The notes under the pieces were generated by a model that saw nothing but the letters and a program-made list of their open reading frames with translations, did no database searches and was not told where the DNA came from. From assembly GCF_030347395.1 (NCBI RefSeq), contig NZ_CP128170.1, positions 744,001 through 808,000 of the forward strand: a DNA stretch of 64,000 bases, written 5' to 3'. Below are positions 27,271 through 36,286 of the stretch, in pieces (position 1 is the first letter of the stretch; each line of letters begins with the position of its first letter). The translations under genes and the position numbers were made by a program. This stretch comes from Microbacterium sp. ET2. GTDB lineage: Bacteria; Actinomycetota; Actinomycetes; Actinomycetales; Microbacteriaceae.

Positions 27271-28322
27271 GCGATCAGCGAACCGTGACCGACCGACCGG
27301 GCTCCGACAGTCCGGCGCCGGCGACGGGAACGACGGAGACGCCGCCGCCTGCGTGGCGTCGACTCCTGTCGGGCTCGGTCGGCCGCAACCTCGGACTCGT
27401 CCTCGCCCTGCTGCTGCTGGTCGTCGTCGGCGCCGTCACCGCACCCGACACCTTCACGAGCCTGGACAACATGCTCACGATCCTCCGGCAGGCCTCGATC
27501 ATCGGGGTGATCAGCATCGGGATGACCCTGGTCATCATCTCGGGCGGCATCGACCTCTCGGTGGGAGCGATCATGGGCCTCGCCTCGGTCGTCGCGACCA
27601 TCGCCGCGGTGCAGGACCTCGCCGATCAGCTGCACTGGTCGGTCATGATCGTCATCGCACTCGCCGTCGGCGCCGGCGCGGGTCTGGTCAACGGCATCGT
27701 CATCGCCTATGGGAAGGTCGTGGCGTTCATGGCGACCCTTGCGATGCTCGTCGCGGCCCGAGGGCTCGCCGAGATCCTCGCCGAGCGGCGCACCCTCGTC
27801 GTGGAGGAGCGCGGGTTCATCACCTTCATGAACACCGACATCCTCGGCGTCGACATGCTGATCTGGATCTTCGCGGTCGTGGCGGCTCTCGGGTGGGTGC
27901 TGCTCAATCGCACGACCTTCGGGCGGCGGACGGTCGCGATCGGCGGCAACCGCGAGGCGGCACGTCTGGCGGGCATCGACGTCAAGCGGCACACGATGTG
28001 GTTGTACGTCATCTCCGGTCTCACTGCGGGCATCGCCGCGGTGATGATCCTCGGCCGGACGACGGCCGGGACCTCGACGCACGGTCTGCTCTACGAGCTC
28101 GACGCGATCGCTGCGGTGGTCGTCGGCGGCACGCTTCTCATCGGCGGCCGGGGCACGATCACCGGCACGGTGTTCGGCGTGCTGATCTTCGCCACGCTCA
28201 CCAACGTCTTCGTTCAGAACAACCTCAACTCCTCAGTGCAGGCGGTCGTCAAGGGGGTCATCATCGTCGTGGCCGTCCTGCTGCAGCAGCGGTTCGCCCG
28301 CCCCTCCGGCCGCGCGACGTGA
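27267..28322 (+). CDS. CUT2 sugar ABC transporter permease (RbsC type)
   Basis: 351 residues from GTG 27267, which overlaps the ATPase stop (GTGA) and has AAAGGA upstream. About eight to ten membrane segments are seen. Family blocks are LVIISGGIDLSVGAIMGLAS near residue 90 and GGNREAARLAGIDVKR near 228, then AIAAVVVGGTLLIGGRGTI. It forms the channel for the same sugar as the divergently encoded binding protein. Confidence 0.93.
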   Translation: MSDQRTVTDRPGSDSPAPATGTTETPPPAWRRLLSGSVGRNLGLVLALLLLVVVGAVTAPDTFTSLDNMLTILRQASIIGVISIGMTLVIISGGIDLSVGAIMGLASVVATIAAVQDLADQLHWSVMIVIALAVGAGAGLVNGIVIAYGKVVAFMATLAMLVAARGLAEILAERRTLVVEERGFITFMNTDILGVDMLIWIFAVVAALGWVLLNRTTFGRRTVAIGGNREAARLAGIDVKRHTMWLYVISGLTAGIAAVMILGRTTAGTSTHGLLYELDAIAAVVVGGTLLIGGRGTITGTVFGVLIFATLTNVFVQNNLNSSVQAVVKGVIIVVAVLLQQRFARPSGRAT

Positions 28323-29545
28323 CCGACGTGCACGCCCGGGTGCGCGGCACAGGGAACGCGCCCAGAGAGACCCGCGACTCCCCCGTCTCGTCCGGAGTTG
28401 GCGAGGTGTTCCAGCTGCTGCGCGACGGCGTGCCGCGCACCCGCGCGGACCTCGCGAAGACGACGGGACTGGCCCGGTCCACGGTGGCCGCCCGCGTGGA
28501 CGCGCTCGTGCGCCTGGGCCTGGTCGCGCCGGTCGGAGACGCCCTGTCGACCGGGGGCCGCCCACCCTCCCAGTTCGCGCTGAACCCGCAGGCCCGTGTC
28601 GTCCTCGCCGCCGACCTGGGCGCCTCCCACGCCCGCGTCGCGCTGACCGATCTCAGCGGACTGACCCTCGCCGAGCGCAGCGAAGACATCGCCATCGCGC
28701 TGGGCCCGGAGGCGGTCCTCACCTGGGTCGTCGAGGCGGCCGAGCTTCTTCTGCGGGAGGCGAAGCGCGATCGCGGCGACCTCGCCGCGATCGGCGTCGG
28801 GGTGCCCGGCCCTGTCGAACACGAGAGCGGCCAGCCCGTGAACCCGCCGATCATGCCCGGCTGGGACCGCTTCGACATCCCCGCCTGGATCGGTCGTCAC
28901 CTCGACGCACCCGTGCTCGTCGACAACGACGTGAACATCATGGCGCTCGGCGAGCGCTCGGTCGCGTGGCCGACGGTCGATCACCTCATCTTCGTGAAGG
29001 TCGCCACCGGCATCGGCGCCGGACTCATCTCCGGCGGAGCGCTGCAGCGCGGCGCTCAGGGCGTCGCGGGCGACATCGGACACGTCCGTGTACCGGGCGG
29101 CGCAGACATCCCCTGCCACTGCGGCAACCGCGGGTGCCTGGAGGCGCTGGCCTCGGGTCCGGCGATGGCGCGGACACTGCGATCGCAGGGGATCGCAGCC
29201 CAGGACGGCGGTGACGTCGTGGCCCTGGTGAAGCAGGGCAACGTCGAGGCCGTGCAGACGGTCCGCCAGGCCGGCCGCGACATCGGCGAGGTGCTCACGA
29301 CGTGTGTGAGCCTGATCAACCCCTCCGTCATCGCGATCGGCGGATCGATGGCCCGGGTCGGCGAGCATCTCCTCGCCGGCGTCCGCGAGGTGGTGTACAC
29401 CCGATCGATGCCGCTGGCGACGGAACACCTCACGATCGCCCAGTCCCTCACCGCCGAACGAGCCGCCGTCCTCGGGGCGAGCATGCTGGCGGTCGAGCAC
29501 GCACTCTCCCCCGAATCGTTGAGCCGTCAGTTCGAGGCACGCTGA
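28319..29545 (+). CDS. ROK-family transcriptional regulator
   Basis: About 408 residues. An N-terminal winged helix (VPRTRADLAKTTGLARSTVA, near residues 40-60) is followed by an ROK sugar-kinase-like domain. The ATP-type motif is LAADLGASHARVAL, then GVGVPGPVEHESG, VDNDVNIMALGE and the zinc-binding HCGNRGCLEALASG. The GTG start overlaps the permease stop by 4 bases. It probably senses the imported sugar and represses this divergent sugar cluster. Confidence 0.9.
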   Translation: MTDVHARVRGTGNAPRETRDSPVSSGVGEVFQLLRDGVPRTRADLAKTTGLARSTVAARVDALVRLGLVAPVGDALSTGGRPPSQFALNPQARVVLAADLGASHARVALTDLSGLTLAERSEDIAIALGPEAVLTWVVEAAELLLREAKRDRGDLAAIGVGVPGPVEHESGQPVNPPIMPGWDRFDIPAWIGRHLDAPVLVDNDVNIMALGERSVAWPTVDHLIFVKVATGIGAGLISGGALQRGAQGVAGDIGHVRVPGGADIPCHCGNRGCLEALASGPAMARTLRSQGIAAQDGGDVVALVKQGNVEAVQTVRQAGRDIGEVLTTCVSLINPSVIAIGGSMARVGEHLLAGVREVVYTRSMPLATEHLTIAQSLTAERAAVLGASMLAVEHALSPESLSRQFEAR

Positions 29546-29674
29546 GAGGATGCCCCTCGACGCCGTTCTTTAGCACCGGCGTAACACGGGCGAGACAAAG
29601 GCCGGGTGTACTGAGTCTCACCGACACATCTGCCTGCGTCCCCGACGAGGGGCGGCGCGAGAAAGGAGCGACCG

Positions 29675-30706
29675 ATGCGCTTCCGGCCGCTGCGATCCCC
29701 CTCTCCCCCGCAGGCACCGGCGGCACCGCCCGACGCGCCGCCCGAGACGATGCGCGCCGTCGTCCTCGCCGGTGCCGGCGGCCCCGATGTGCTCCGATGG
29801 AGCGAGGCGCCGACCCCGAGCCCCGTGCTCAGCGAACTCCTCGTGCGCGTCGTCGCTGCCGGGGTCAACCCGATCGACGCCAAGACCCGGGCCGGAAGAG
29901 GCGTGGCGGCAGCGCTCGGCGACACACCGGTCGTTCCGGGATTCGACTTCAGCGGCGTGGTGATCTCCTCACCGTTCGAGGCGCATCCGCTGACGCCGGG
30001 AACCGAGGTGTTCGGCATGGCGCCCTTCCCCCGCACCGGCGGCACGTACGCCGAGTACGTGGTGGTCCCCTCGCAGTCGGTGACGCGCAAGCCCGCGTCC
30101 CTCTCCCACGTCGAGGCGGCAGGCGTGCCGCTGGCAGCTCTCACGGCATGGGGACTCGTCGTGGAGACCGCGCACGCGCATGAGGGCCAGCGGATGCTCA
30201 TCCACGCCGGCAGCGGCGGGGTGGGGCATTTCGCGGTGCAGTTCGCCGCCTACTTCGGTGCTCATGTCACCGCCACCGCCTCCGGGCGCAACGCCGCATG
30301 GCTGCGCGAACTGGGCGCCGCCGTGGTCGTGGACTACACCTCGACGCGGTTCGAGGAGGTCGTCGGCGAGATGGACGTCGTCATCGACCTCGTCGGCAAC
30401 GTGTCCGACCGCACGGCCAGCCGGTCCCTCCAGGTCCTCCGACCGGGAGGTCTGTACGTGCTCGTGCCCACCGGATCGTGGCCCGATTACGCACAGGCCG
30501 CCGAGGAGGCCGGGGTCCGCGCCACCTCGTACAAGGTGATCCCCGACGGTGGCGCCCTGGCGACGATCGCCCGCCTGCTGGACTCGGGCGCCGTGCAGGT
30601 CTACATCGACCGGGTCTTCGATCTGCCCGACGCGGCCGCAGCTCACGCCGAGCTGGAGCGGGGACACACCCGCGGAAAGATCGTGCTGCGCGTCAGCGAC
30701 GACTGA
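29675..30706 (+). CDS. Zinc-independent quinone oxidoreductase (MDR family)
   Basis: 343 residues. The first 25 are Pro/Ala-rich. The MDR core begins at MRAVVLAGAGGPDVLRW; the NADPH-binding Rossmann motif is AGSGGVGHFAVQFA near residue 184. No structural zinc-binding cysteines are seen. AAAGGAG lies before ATG 29675. It would reduce quinones or enals with NADPH. Its last 14 bases overlap the convergent lysG gene. Its role here is unclear. Confidence 0.85.
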   Translation: MRFRPLRSPSPPQAPAAPPDAPPETMRAVVLAGAGGPDVLRWSEAPTPSPVLSELLVRVVAAGVNPIDAKTRAGRGVAAALGDTPVVPGFDFSGVVISSPFEAHPLTPGTEVFGMAPFPRTGGTYAEYVVVPSQSVTRKPASLSHVEAAGVPLAALTAWGLVVETAHAHEGQRMLIHAGSGGVGHFAVQFAAYFGAHVTATASGRNAAWLRELGAAVVVDYTSTRFEEVVGEMDVVIDLVGNVSDRTASRSLQVLRPGGLYVLVPTGSWPDYAQAAEEAGVRATSYKVIPDGGALATIARLLDSGAVQVYIDRVFDLPDAAAAHAELERGHTRGKIVLRVSDD

Positions 30707-31613
30707 CCGGACGTCTGGACTCGGGTGCGACGAGCACCCGCCTCCCCTCCGCGACGACCTCCTCAGCGACGGCGTCGAGGAGCGGCGAGCGGAGGTTCCA
30801 CTGCTGCCAGGTGAGCGGAACGTCCACAGGCGGCCCACCGAGCCCGATGAGCTCCCCCGACCTCAGCGCTTGCGCGGACTGCGAGGTGGGGAGCAACGCC
30901 CATCCCAGGCCCAGGCGCGTCGCGGCGGCGAAGTCGTGCGAGGCGGGGACGTAGTGCCGCGGCGGCGCGGTCGCCTCCACTCCTCGAGCCCGGAGCCAGC
31001 GCCGCTGCAGGTCATCGCGACGATCGAAGTCGATCACGGGGGCGACCGTCAGCGCGTCGACGGTCACGCCTTGCGCGAACCACCGATCGTGGAACGCGGG
31101 GGTGGCGACGGCCTGGTATCTCATGAGGCCGAGGGCGATCGCTCGGCATCCGGCCACGGGCTCTTCGCGCGAGGTGACCGCGCCCATCACGGTGCCCGAC
31201 TCAAGCAGTCCCGCCGTGAAGTCCTGATCGTCGCGGTGCAGGTCGAAGACGATCGGATGCCGCTCGGCGAGCGTCGCAAGCGGTGTCAAGAACCATGTGG
31301 CAAGCGAATCGGCGTTCACCGCCAGCGGTACCGACACACGCGTCCCGGCCGCGTCGTCGCCGGTGAAGCCCGCGATCGCGTCGTGCTCGAGGAGGGCGAG
31401 CTGCCGGGCGAGACGGACGACGGCGACACCGGCTGCGGTCGGGCGCACGGGACGCGAGCGGACGAGAAGCACCTGTCCGAGCAGCGACTCGAGGGCCTTC
31501 ACCCGCTGACTCACCGCACTCGGAGTGATCCGCAGCCGCCGCGCGGCGGCATCCATCGTGCCCTCGTCGGCCACCGCGGCGAGGGTCTCGGCAAGGTCGA
31601 AGGGAATGCGCAT
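30693..31613 (-). CDS. lysG: LysG/ArgP-type LysR regulator of lysine/arginine export
   Basis: 306 residues. The LysR helix-turn-helix reads GTMDAAARRLRITPSAVSQR near residues 18-37, and the effector domain has the ArgP/LysG blocks VPLAVNADSLATWFL and GWALLPTSQ. It is divergent from lysE with 71 bp between, the classic arrangement for this pair. Members activate the exporter when cytoplasmic lysine or arginine is high. The intergenic stretch contains TGCTAATGCA-like dyad sequence suited to LysR binding. Confidence 0.92.
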   Translation of the reverse strand: MRIPFDLAETLAAVADEGTMDAAARRLRITPSAVSQRVKALESLLGQVLLVRSRPVRPTAAGVAVVRLARQLALLEHDAIAGFTGDDAAGTRVSVPLAVNADSLATWFLTPLATLAERHPIVFDLHRDDQDFTAGLLESGTVMGAVTSREEPVAGCRAIALGLMRYQAVATPAFHDRWFAQGVTVDALTVAPVIDFDRRDDLQRRWLRARGVEATAPPRHYVPASHDFAAATRLGLGWALLPTSQSAQALRSGELIGLGGPPVDVPLTWQQWNLRSPLLDAVAEEVVAEGRRVLVAPESRRPVSRR

Positions 31614-31684
31614 CTGAAGTGATGCTAATGCACCTGAAGAAGCCTGAACTGGTGCTCATCCGATCGCGCTCCTAACGTGCAAGG

Positions 31685-32353
31685 GTGACTCTTCCGCTCC
31701 TCGCCGGACTCGGCCTGGGCTTCTCGCTCATCATCGCCATCGGCGCGCAGAACCTCTTTGTCCTCCGGCAGGGGCTGCGGCGCGAGCACGTCCTCATCGT
31801 CGCGGCCCTGTGCGCCGTGTCGGACGCGGTGCTCATCGGCATCGGCGTGTCAGGAATCGGCCTCGTGCTCCAGGCTCTGCCGTGGCTGGTGACCGCCATC
31901 CGGTGGACAGGAGCGGCCTTCCTCATCGGCTACGGGCTGCTCGCCGCCCGCCGCGCCTGGCGCCCGAGTGGGGATGCTCTCGCGGTGCGCGAGGAGGATG
32001 CGTCGGAGCGGGACGCGCCGGGGCGGGGTGCGGGCACAGGGGGCGTGGCGACCGCCACGCGCACACGGCTTCTCCCCGTCGTCGTCACGACCCTCGCCCT
32101 CACCTGGCTCAACCCCCACGTCTACCTCGACACCGTCTTCCTGCTGGGCTCGGTCGCCAACACCCACGGCGACGGTCGCTGGCTGTTCGCCGCGGGGGCC
32201 ATGGCGGCCAGCGTCATCTGGTTCTTCGGCCTCGCCATGGGGGCTCGCTACCTCGGACGGTGGCTTTCCACACCCGCCTCGTGGCGGATCCTCGACGCCG
32301 GCGTCGCGGTCGTCATGATCGCGCTGGGGGTGAGCCTCGTCGTGCCCCTCTGA
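31685..32353 (+). CDS. lysE: LysE/ArgO-family basic amino acid exporter
   Basis: 222 residues with six membrane segments. The N-terminal GLGLGFSLIIAIGAQNLFVLRQGLRREHV is the family hallmark, here given in part: the motif IAIGAQNLFVLRQGL lies near residue 19. LTWLNPHVYLDTVFLLGS lies near residue 139. It exports lysine and/or arginine. The start is GTG 31685. The central loop (residues 95-125) is longer and more charged than usual. Confidence 0.93.
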   Translation: MTLPLLAGLGLGFSLIIAIGAQNLFVLRQGLRREHVLIVAALCAVSDAVLIGIGVSGIGLVLQALPWLVTAIRWTGAAFLIGYGLLAARRAWRPSGDALAVREEDASERDAPGRGAGTGGVATATRTRLLPVVVTTLALTWLNPHVYLDTVFLLGSVANTHGDGRWLFAAGAMAASVIWFFGLAMGARYLGRWLSTPASWRILDAGVAVVMIALGVSLVVPL

Positions 32354-32384
32354 GTCCGACCCCGAGCAGCTGCGCGGAACGACG

Positions 32385-32416
32385 GAAGGGGCCCCGCCTG
32401 ACGGCGGAGCCCCTTC
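32385..32416. terminator. Bidirectional terminator between lysE and rplA
   Basis: A 14-bp stem with one mismatch (arms 32385-32398 and 32403-32416), 4-nt loop, with GAAGGGG/CCCCTTC at its base, between two convergent gene ends. Confidence 0.85.
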
Positions 32417-32429
32417 TGTGCGATGGCGG

Positions 32430-33122
32430 TCAGGCCAGCGAGTTGACGTCCAGCGGGATGCCGGGGCCGAACGTGGTCGACACCGCGCCCTTCTGGATGT
32501 AGCGGCCCTTCGAGCTCGACGGCTTCAGACGGATGATCTCCTCGAGGGCAACCTTGAGGTTCTCATCCAGCTGCTCGGCGCTGAAGGACGCCTTGCCGAC
32601 GACGAAGTGCACGTTGGCGTGCTTGTCGACGCGGAACTCGATTTTTCCACCCTTGATGTCCTCGACCGCCTTGGCGGGGTTCGGGGTCACCGTTCCGGTC
32701 TTGGGGTTGGGCATGAGGCCGCGGGGACCCAGCACCTTGCCCAGGCGACCGACCTGACCCATGAGCTCAGGAGTCGCCACGGCCGCGTCGAAGGAGGTGT
32801 AGCCGCCCGCGACCTTCTCGATGAGCTCGGCGCCGCCGACCTCGTCCGCACCGGCCGCGATGGCGGCCTCGGCTGCGGGGCCGGTGGCGAAGACGATGAC
32901 CCGGGCGGTCTTGCCGGTGCCGTGGGGCAGGATGACGGTGCCGCGCACCATCTGGTCGGCCTTGCGGGGGTCGACCGAGAGCTTCAGCGCGACCTCGACG
33001 GTCGAATCGAACTTCGCCGAACCCGTCTCCTTGGCCAGGGCGACGGCCTCGGTGGGCGAATAGAACGTGTCGGCCGCGATCTTCGCGGCGGCGGCCTGGT
33101 AGGCCTTGGACTTGTTAGCCAT
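32430..33122 (-). CDS. rplA: 50S ribosomal protein L1
   Basis: 230 residues. Blocks include [22 protein letters not shown] near residue 38 and [20 protein letters not shown] near residue 125. It forms the L1 stalk that moves E-site tRNA and, in many bacteria, represses its own operon. It follows rplK by 14 bp, the standard order. Confidence 0.98.
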   Translation of the reverse strand: MANKSKAYQAAAAKIAADTFYSPTEAVALAKETGSAKFDSTVEVALKLSVDPRKADQMVRGTVILPHGTGKTARVIVFATGPAAEAAIAAGADEVGGAELIEKVAGGYTSFDAAVATPELMGQVGRLGKVLGPRGLMPNPKTGTVTPNPAKAVEDIKGGKIEFRVDKHANVHFVVGKASFSAEQLDENLKVALEEIIRLKPSSSKGRYIQKGAVSTTFGPGIPLDVNSLA

Positions 33123-33136
33123 GGTTGTTCTCCCCC

Positions 33137-33568
33137 TCAGTCCTCGACCGTGATGCCCATGGAACGGGCGGTGCCGGCGATGATCAGCGAGGCGGCCTCG
33201 ATGTCGTTCGCGTTCAGGTCGGGCATCTTCGTCTCGGCGATCTGGCGCACCTGGTCCTTGGTGAGCTTGCCCACCTTGGCCGTGTGCGGCGTCTGCGAAC
33301 CCTTCTGCACGCCCGCAGCCTTCTTGATCAGCTCGGCGGCCGGCGGGGTCTTCAGGACGAAGGTGAAGCTGCGGTCCTCGTAGACGGTGATCTCGACGGG
33401 GATGACGTTGCCGCGCTGCGACTCCGTCGCGGCGTTGTACGCCTTGCAGAACTCCATGATGTTCACACCGTGCTGACCGAGCGCAGGGCCGATCGGCGGT
33501 GCCGGGTTGGCGGCGCCGGCGTTGATCTGGAGCTTGATCAGGCCGGTCACCTTCTTCTTCGGTGCCAT
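33137..33568 (-). CDS. rplK: 50S ribosomal protein L11
   Basis: 143 residues from ATG 33568 ([15 protein letters not shown]). The Pro-rich N-terminal motif [20 protein letters not shown] is the thiostrepton/GTPase-centre region, and the C-terminal domain binds 23S rRNA ([12 protein letters not shown]). It lies between nusG and rplA. Confidence 0.98.
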   Translation of the reverse strand: MAPKKKVTGLIKLQINAGAANPAPPIGPALGQHGVNIMEFCKAYNAATESQRGNVIPVEITVYEDRSFTFVLKTPPAAELIKKAAGVQKGSQTPHTAKVGKLTKDQVRQIAETKMPDLNANDIEAASLIIAGTARSMGITVED

Positions 33569-33652
33569 TGTCGTTTCCTTTCTTCGAACCGGATGCCGCA
33601 GCATCCGCTTCTCCCGCGGTTCCGGCCGTTCCGGACCGCGGTGCCTATGGGG

Positions 33653-34675
33653 TCAGAGCTTGGTGACCTGGTCGAAGCTGAGCTCGACGGGGGTCTCGCG
33701 CTCGAACAGCGAGACGAGGACCGTGAGCTTGCCGCTCTCGGGCTTGATCTCGCTGATGGTGCCGGGAAGGCCCGCGAACGAACCCTCCTTGATCGTGATG
33801 GTCTCGCCGACCTCGAAGTCGACTTCGGCGGGGATGCTGCGCGCGGCGGCGGGAGCACCCTTGGCCGCGCCCTTGGCCGGGGCGACCTCCTTGACCTCGA
33901 CGAGGCTCTTCAGCATGGTGAAGGCCTCCTCGAAGCGGAGGGGGGTGGGGTTGTGCGCGTTGCCGACGAACCCGGTGACACCCGGGGTGTGACGCACGAC
34001 CGACCAGGTGTCCTCGTTGAGGTCCATGCGCACCAGCACGTAGCCCGGGATCCGGACGCGGGTGACCATCTTCCGCTGGCCGTTCTTGATCTCCACGACG
34101 TCTTCCATCGGGACCTCGATCTGGTAGATCTCGTCCTCGACCTCGAGCGTGGATTTGCGCTGCTCGATGTTCGCCTTCACCTTGCGCTCGAACCCGGCGT
34201 AGGAGTGGATGACGTACCACTTGCCCGGGAGGGACCGCAGCTCGGCGCGGAAGGCCTCGAACGGGTCGAGCTCCTCGTCGTCGGCGGCGTCCTCACGGTC
34301 GTCCTCGCCGTTGACGTCCGGGCCGTCGTAAGGAGCGACCTCGTCGGCGGCCTCGGCCTCGAGCTCGGCGACCTCCTCCGCGACGGAGTCGGTGAGGACC
34401 TCCGCCGCCGCCTCGGCCTCGGCGGTCTCGTCGATGTTCAGGGCGTCGTTCACGATGGCGTCTGCCTCCGGATCCTGGATTTCGATGTCGTCGAGCTCCT
34501 CGGTGTCGTCCTCGGTGTCGTCCTCGTCGTCGACGATGTGGATCGCGCTGTGCTCGGCGGGGGTGTTCGCGCGCTCCTCGAACTCGAGGATGTTGCCCTC
34601 CTGGGCCTCGTCCTCCTCGGAGGACTGCTCCGCCGCGGGCGCCCAGTCGGCGTCGTCGACATATCTTTCAGACAC
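33653..34675 (-). CDS. nusG: Transcription termination/antitermination factor NusG
   Basis: 340 residues from GTG 34675. The first 150 or so are very acidic (Glu/Asp/Ala-rich), an extension common in actinobacteria. The NGN domain then starts at [20 protein letters not shown], with [27 protein letters not shown] further on, and the C-terminal KOW domain has [20 protein letters not shown]. It links RNA polymerase to Rho and ribosomes. It follows secE, as in most bacteria. Confidence 0.97.
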   Translation of the reverse strand: MSERYVDDADWAPAAEQSSEEDEAQEGNILEFEERANTPAEHSAIHIVDDEDDTEDDTEELDDIEIQDPEADAIVNDALNIDETAEAEAAAEVLTDSVAEEVAELEAEAADEVAPYDGPDVNGEDDREDAADDEELDPFEAFRAELRSLPGKWYVIHSYAGFERKVKANIEQRKSTLEVEDEIYQIEVPMEDVVEIKNGQRKMVTRVRIPGYVLVRMDLNEDTWSVVRHTPGVTGFVGNAHNPTPLRFEEAFTMLKSLVEVKEVAPAKGAAKGAPAAARSIPAEVDFEVGETITIKEGSFAGLPGTISEIKPESGKLTVLVSLFERETPVELSFDQVTKL

Positions 34676-34764
34676 TTGTGTTCTCTTCCTCTGTCGTGAC
34701 CGGGGGATCCGGCTCGACGCATCGCGCGCCACCACCGGACGAACCCGGTGGACGCGTTGTCGGA

Positions 34765-35031
34765 TCAGGCGCCCGGAATGCCGAAGACGTACTGGGCGAT
34801 CCAGACGAACAGCACGTCCAGTCCGTACACGATCGCCATCATCACCAGGACGAAACCGAGCACCACGGCGGTGAACTTCACCAGTTCCTGCCGGGTCGGT
34901 GTGACGACCTTGCGGAGCTCGGCGAAGACCTGTCGGATGAACAGGACGATGCGCGCGAAGAAGTTGGGCTTCTTCTCTCGGGGTGCGTCGCTGCGAGCGA
35001 CCACCTCGTTCTTCGGCTCGTCCTGGAGCAT
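34765..35031 (-). CDS. secE: Preprotein translocase subunit SecE
   Basis: 88 residues. A charged N-terminus is followed by the conserved amphipathic stretch [20 protein letters not shown] and a single membrane segment ([20 protein letters not shown]). It clamps SecY in the translocon. The ATG at 35031 has AGGTGG upstream. It lies between tRNA-Trp and nusG. Confidence 0.96.
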   Translation of the reverse strand: MLQDEPKNEVVARSDAPREKKPNFFARIVLFIRQVFAELRKVVTPTRQELVKFTAVVLGFVLVMMAIVYGLDVLFVWIAQYVFGIPGA

Positions 35032-35075
35032 GCCACCCACCTGATTGTTTCCTCGTGCCAGCAGACGCTGACGCG

Positions 35076-35148
<73 letters not shown>

Positions 35149-35291
35149 AAGGGTCTTCCGACCCCGGGATGCCTGCAGACTTCTGCCCCTGCCTGAAAGG
35201 AAGGAGGTCCCGACCGGCGGGCACGGCGAAAGAATGCAGACTTCAACTGCATCTCCCAGTCTACGCCATGCCCGGGGACCCCGCGAATCAC

Positions 35292-35738
35292 TCAGTACGA
35301 CGCGACGCCGTACCGGTCCGGTTCCGGACCGCGCGGGAAGGCGCGCCCGGAGATCGCGTGGGCGACGATGCGGACGTAGACGTACTTCACCGTCGGGATC
35401 CACGGCGTCAGCCCCAGGCCGTCGGCGCGCTCCACCTCGGCGGAGGTGTCCAGTCGCTGGGCTCGCCCCCGGATCACCACGCTCCACGCCTCCTGGTCCG
35501 TGTAGTCGTCGACCTCGAACAGCACCTCGTCGTTGACGGTCAGCTCGAACAGCTTGCTGCCCTCGGCGGTACGGAAGAGGATCGTGTCGTCGTCCACGAC
35601 GTAGTTCACCGGGAAGATGTCCAGCACGTCCCCCACGCGGGTGACGAGGCGTCCCAGCCGATGGTCGCGCAGGCGCTCCCAGCACCGGTCGTCGTCGAGG
35701 GCGGTCACGGCGTCGTCGATGTCGGACATGGACACCAT
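35292..35738 (-). CDS. Pyridoxamine 5'-phosphate oxidase-like flavin-binding protein
   Basis: About 148 residues with the split-barrel fold. The segment LGRLVTRVGDVLDIFPVNYVVDDDTILFRTAEGSKL, of which LFRTAEGSKL near residue 51 is the phosphate-binding part, and the block EAWSVVIRGRA near 84 are typical of the group that binds FMN, F420 or heme. The start may be ATG 35738 or ATG 35729, three codons later. The upper start falls inside a 19-bp tandem repeat. The cofactor and substrate are unknown. Confidence 0.82.
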   Translation of the reverse strand: MVSMSDIDDAVTALDDDRCWERLRDHRLGRLVTRVGDVLDIFPVNYVVDDDTILFRTAEGSKLFELTVNDEVLFEVDDYTDQEAWSVVIRGRAQRLDTSAEVERADGLGLTPWIPTVKYVYVRIVAHAISGRAFPRGPEPDRYGVASY

Positions 35739-35792
35739 TGTGTCGCCCCGTCGGCATTGTGTCGCGCCGTCGGCATTGTGTCGCGCGCCGGT
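35736..35792. repeat. Three tandem 19-bp repeats over a start codon
   Basis: Three head-to-tail copies lie at 35736-35754, 35755-35773 and 35774-35792. Each begins CATTGTGTCGC on the plus strand. Copies 1 and 2 differ at one base; the third is more divergent at its end. Read on the minus strand each unit ends with an ATG, so three out-of-register start codons precede the flavin-protein gene. Confidence 0.85.
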
Positions 35793-35824
35793 GTGCGGGA
35801 CAGACCGCCGGCGGCCCACGCCGC

Positions 35825-36286
35825 TCAGGCTGCGACGGGCGGGCCGGGGATCACCTGGTGGACGTAGCGGGCTTCGGTGATCACGGAACGGCGAGTGAAG
35901 ACCCACCGGCCGCCGATGCGGGCGTATTCGTCCTCGTAGCGGATGAGGAAGGCGTGCGTGAGGTCGAAAGGGAACCTCCCGTGCTGGTGGGTGTCTCGGT
36001 AGAGGTGGTGGGCGATGCAGTACACGGTGCCCGTCGCGTGGTCGCCGTCACAGGCGACCACCTGCGTGGTCACGGCGTGGAGGGTGCGCTCGTACCGCTG
36101 GAGCTGATCCGCGGGAATGGCGAGCACGTCCTCACGTCCGCGCACCGTTCCGCCGCTTTCGAAGGCGATGTCCTCGGCGAACAGCGCGGCCCACGACTCG
36201 GCGTCGCCGCGGTCGAGCGCGACGGCGTAGCGGTGCGAGAGATCCCGGATCTCCCGCTCGTCGTCGCGCTCCCCCACGGCGGTCAC
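35825..36286 (-). CDS. SnoaL-like/NTF2-fold protein
   Basis: About 153 residues. The pattern EIRDLSHRYAVALDRGDAES near residue 9 and a Trp-Val-Phe C-terminus (GRWVFTRRSV) fit the SnoaL_4 / ring-hydroxylating dioxygenase small-subunit-like cone fold. Such proteins are isomerases, dehydratases or have unknown roles. The GTG at 36286 overlaps the gcvPB stop (GTGA), so it ends the aminotransferase-AcoX-GcvPA-GcvPB operon. Confidence 0.78.
   Translation of the reverse strand: MTAVGERDDEREIRDLSHRYAVALDRGDAESWAALFAEDIAFESGGTVRGREDVLAIPADQLQRYERTLHAVTTQVVACDGDHATGTVYCIAHHLYRDTHQHGRFPFDLTHAFLIRYEDEYARIGGRWVFTRRSVITEARYVHQVIPGPPVAA

Noticed and set aside
35153..35291. A second tRNA or small RNA next to tRNA-Trp
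   Set aside because: A direct repeat of TGCAGACTTC (35174 and 35235) and short dyads are present, but no cloverleaf or conserved RNA fold could be drawn.
35736..35792. CRISPR-like array
   Set aside because: The three repeats are head to tail with no spacers and no cas genes occur in the window.
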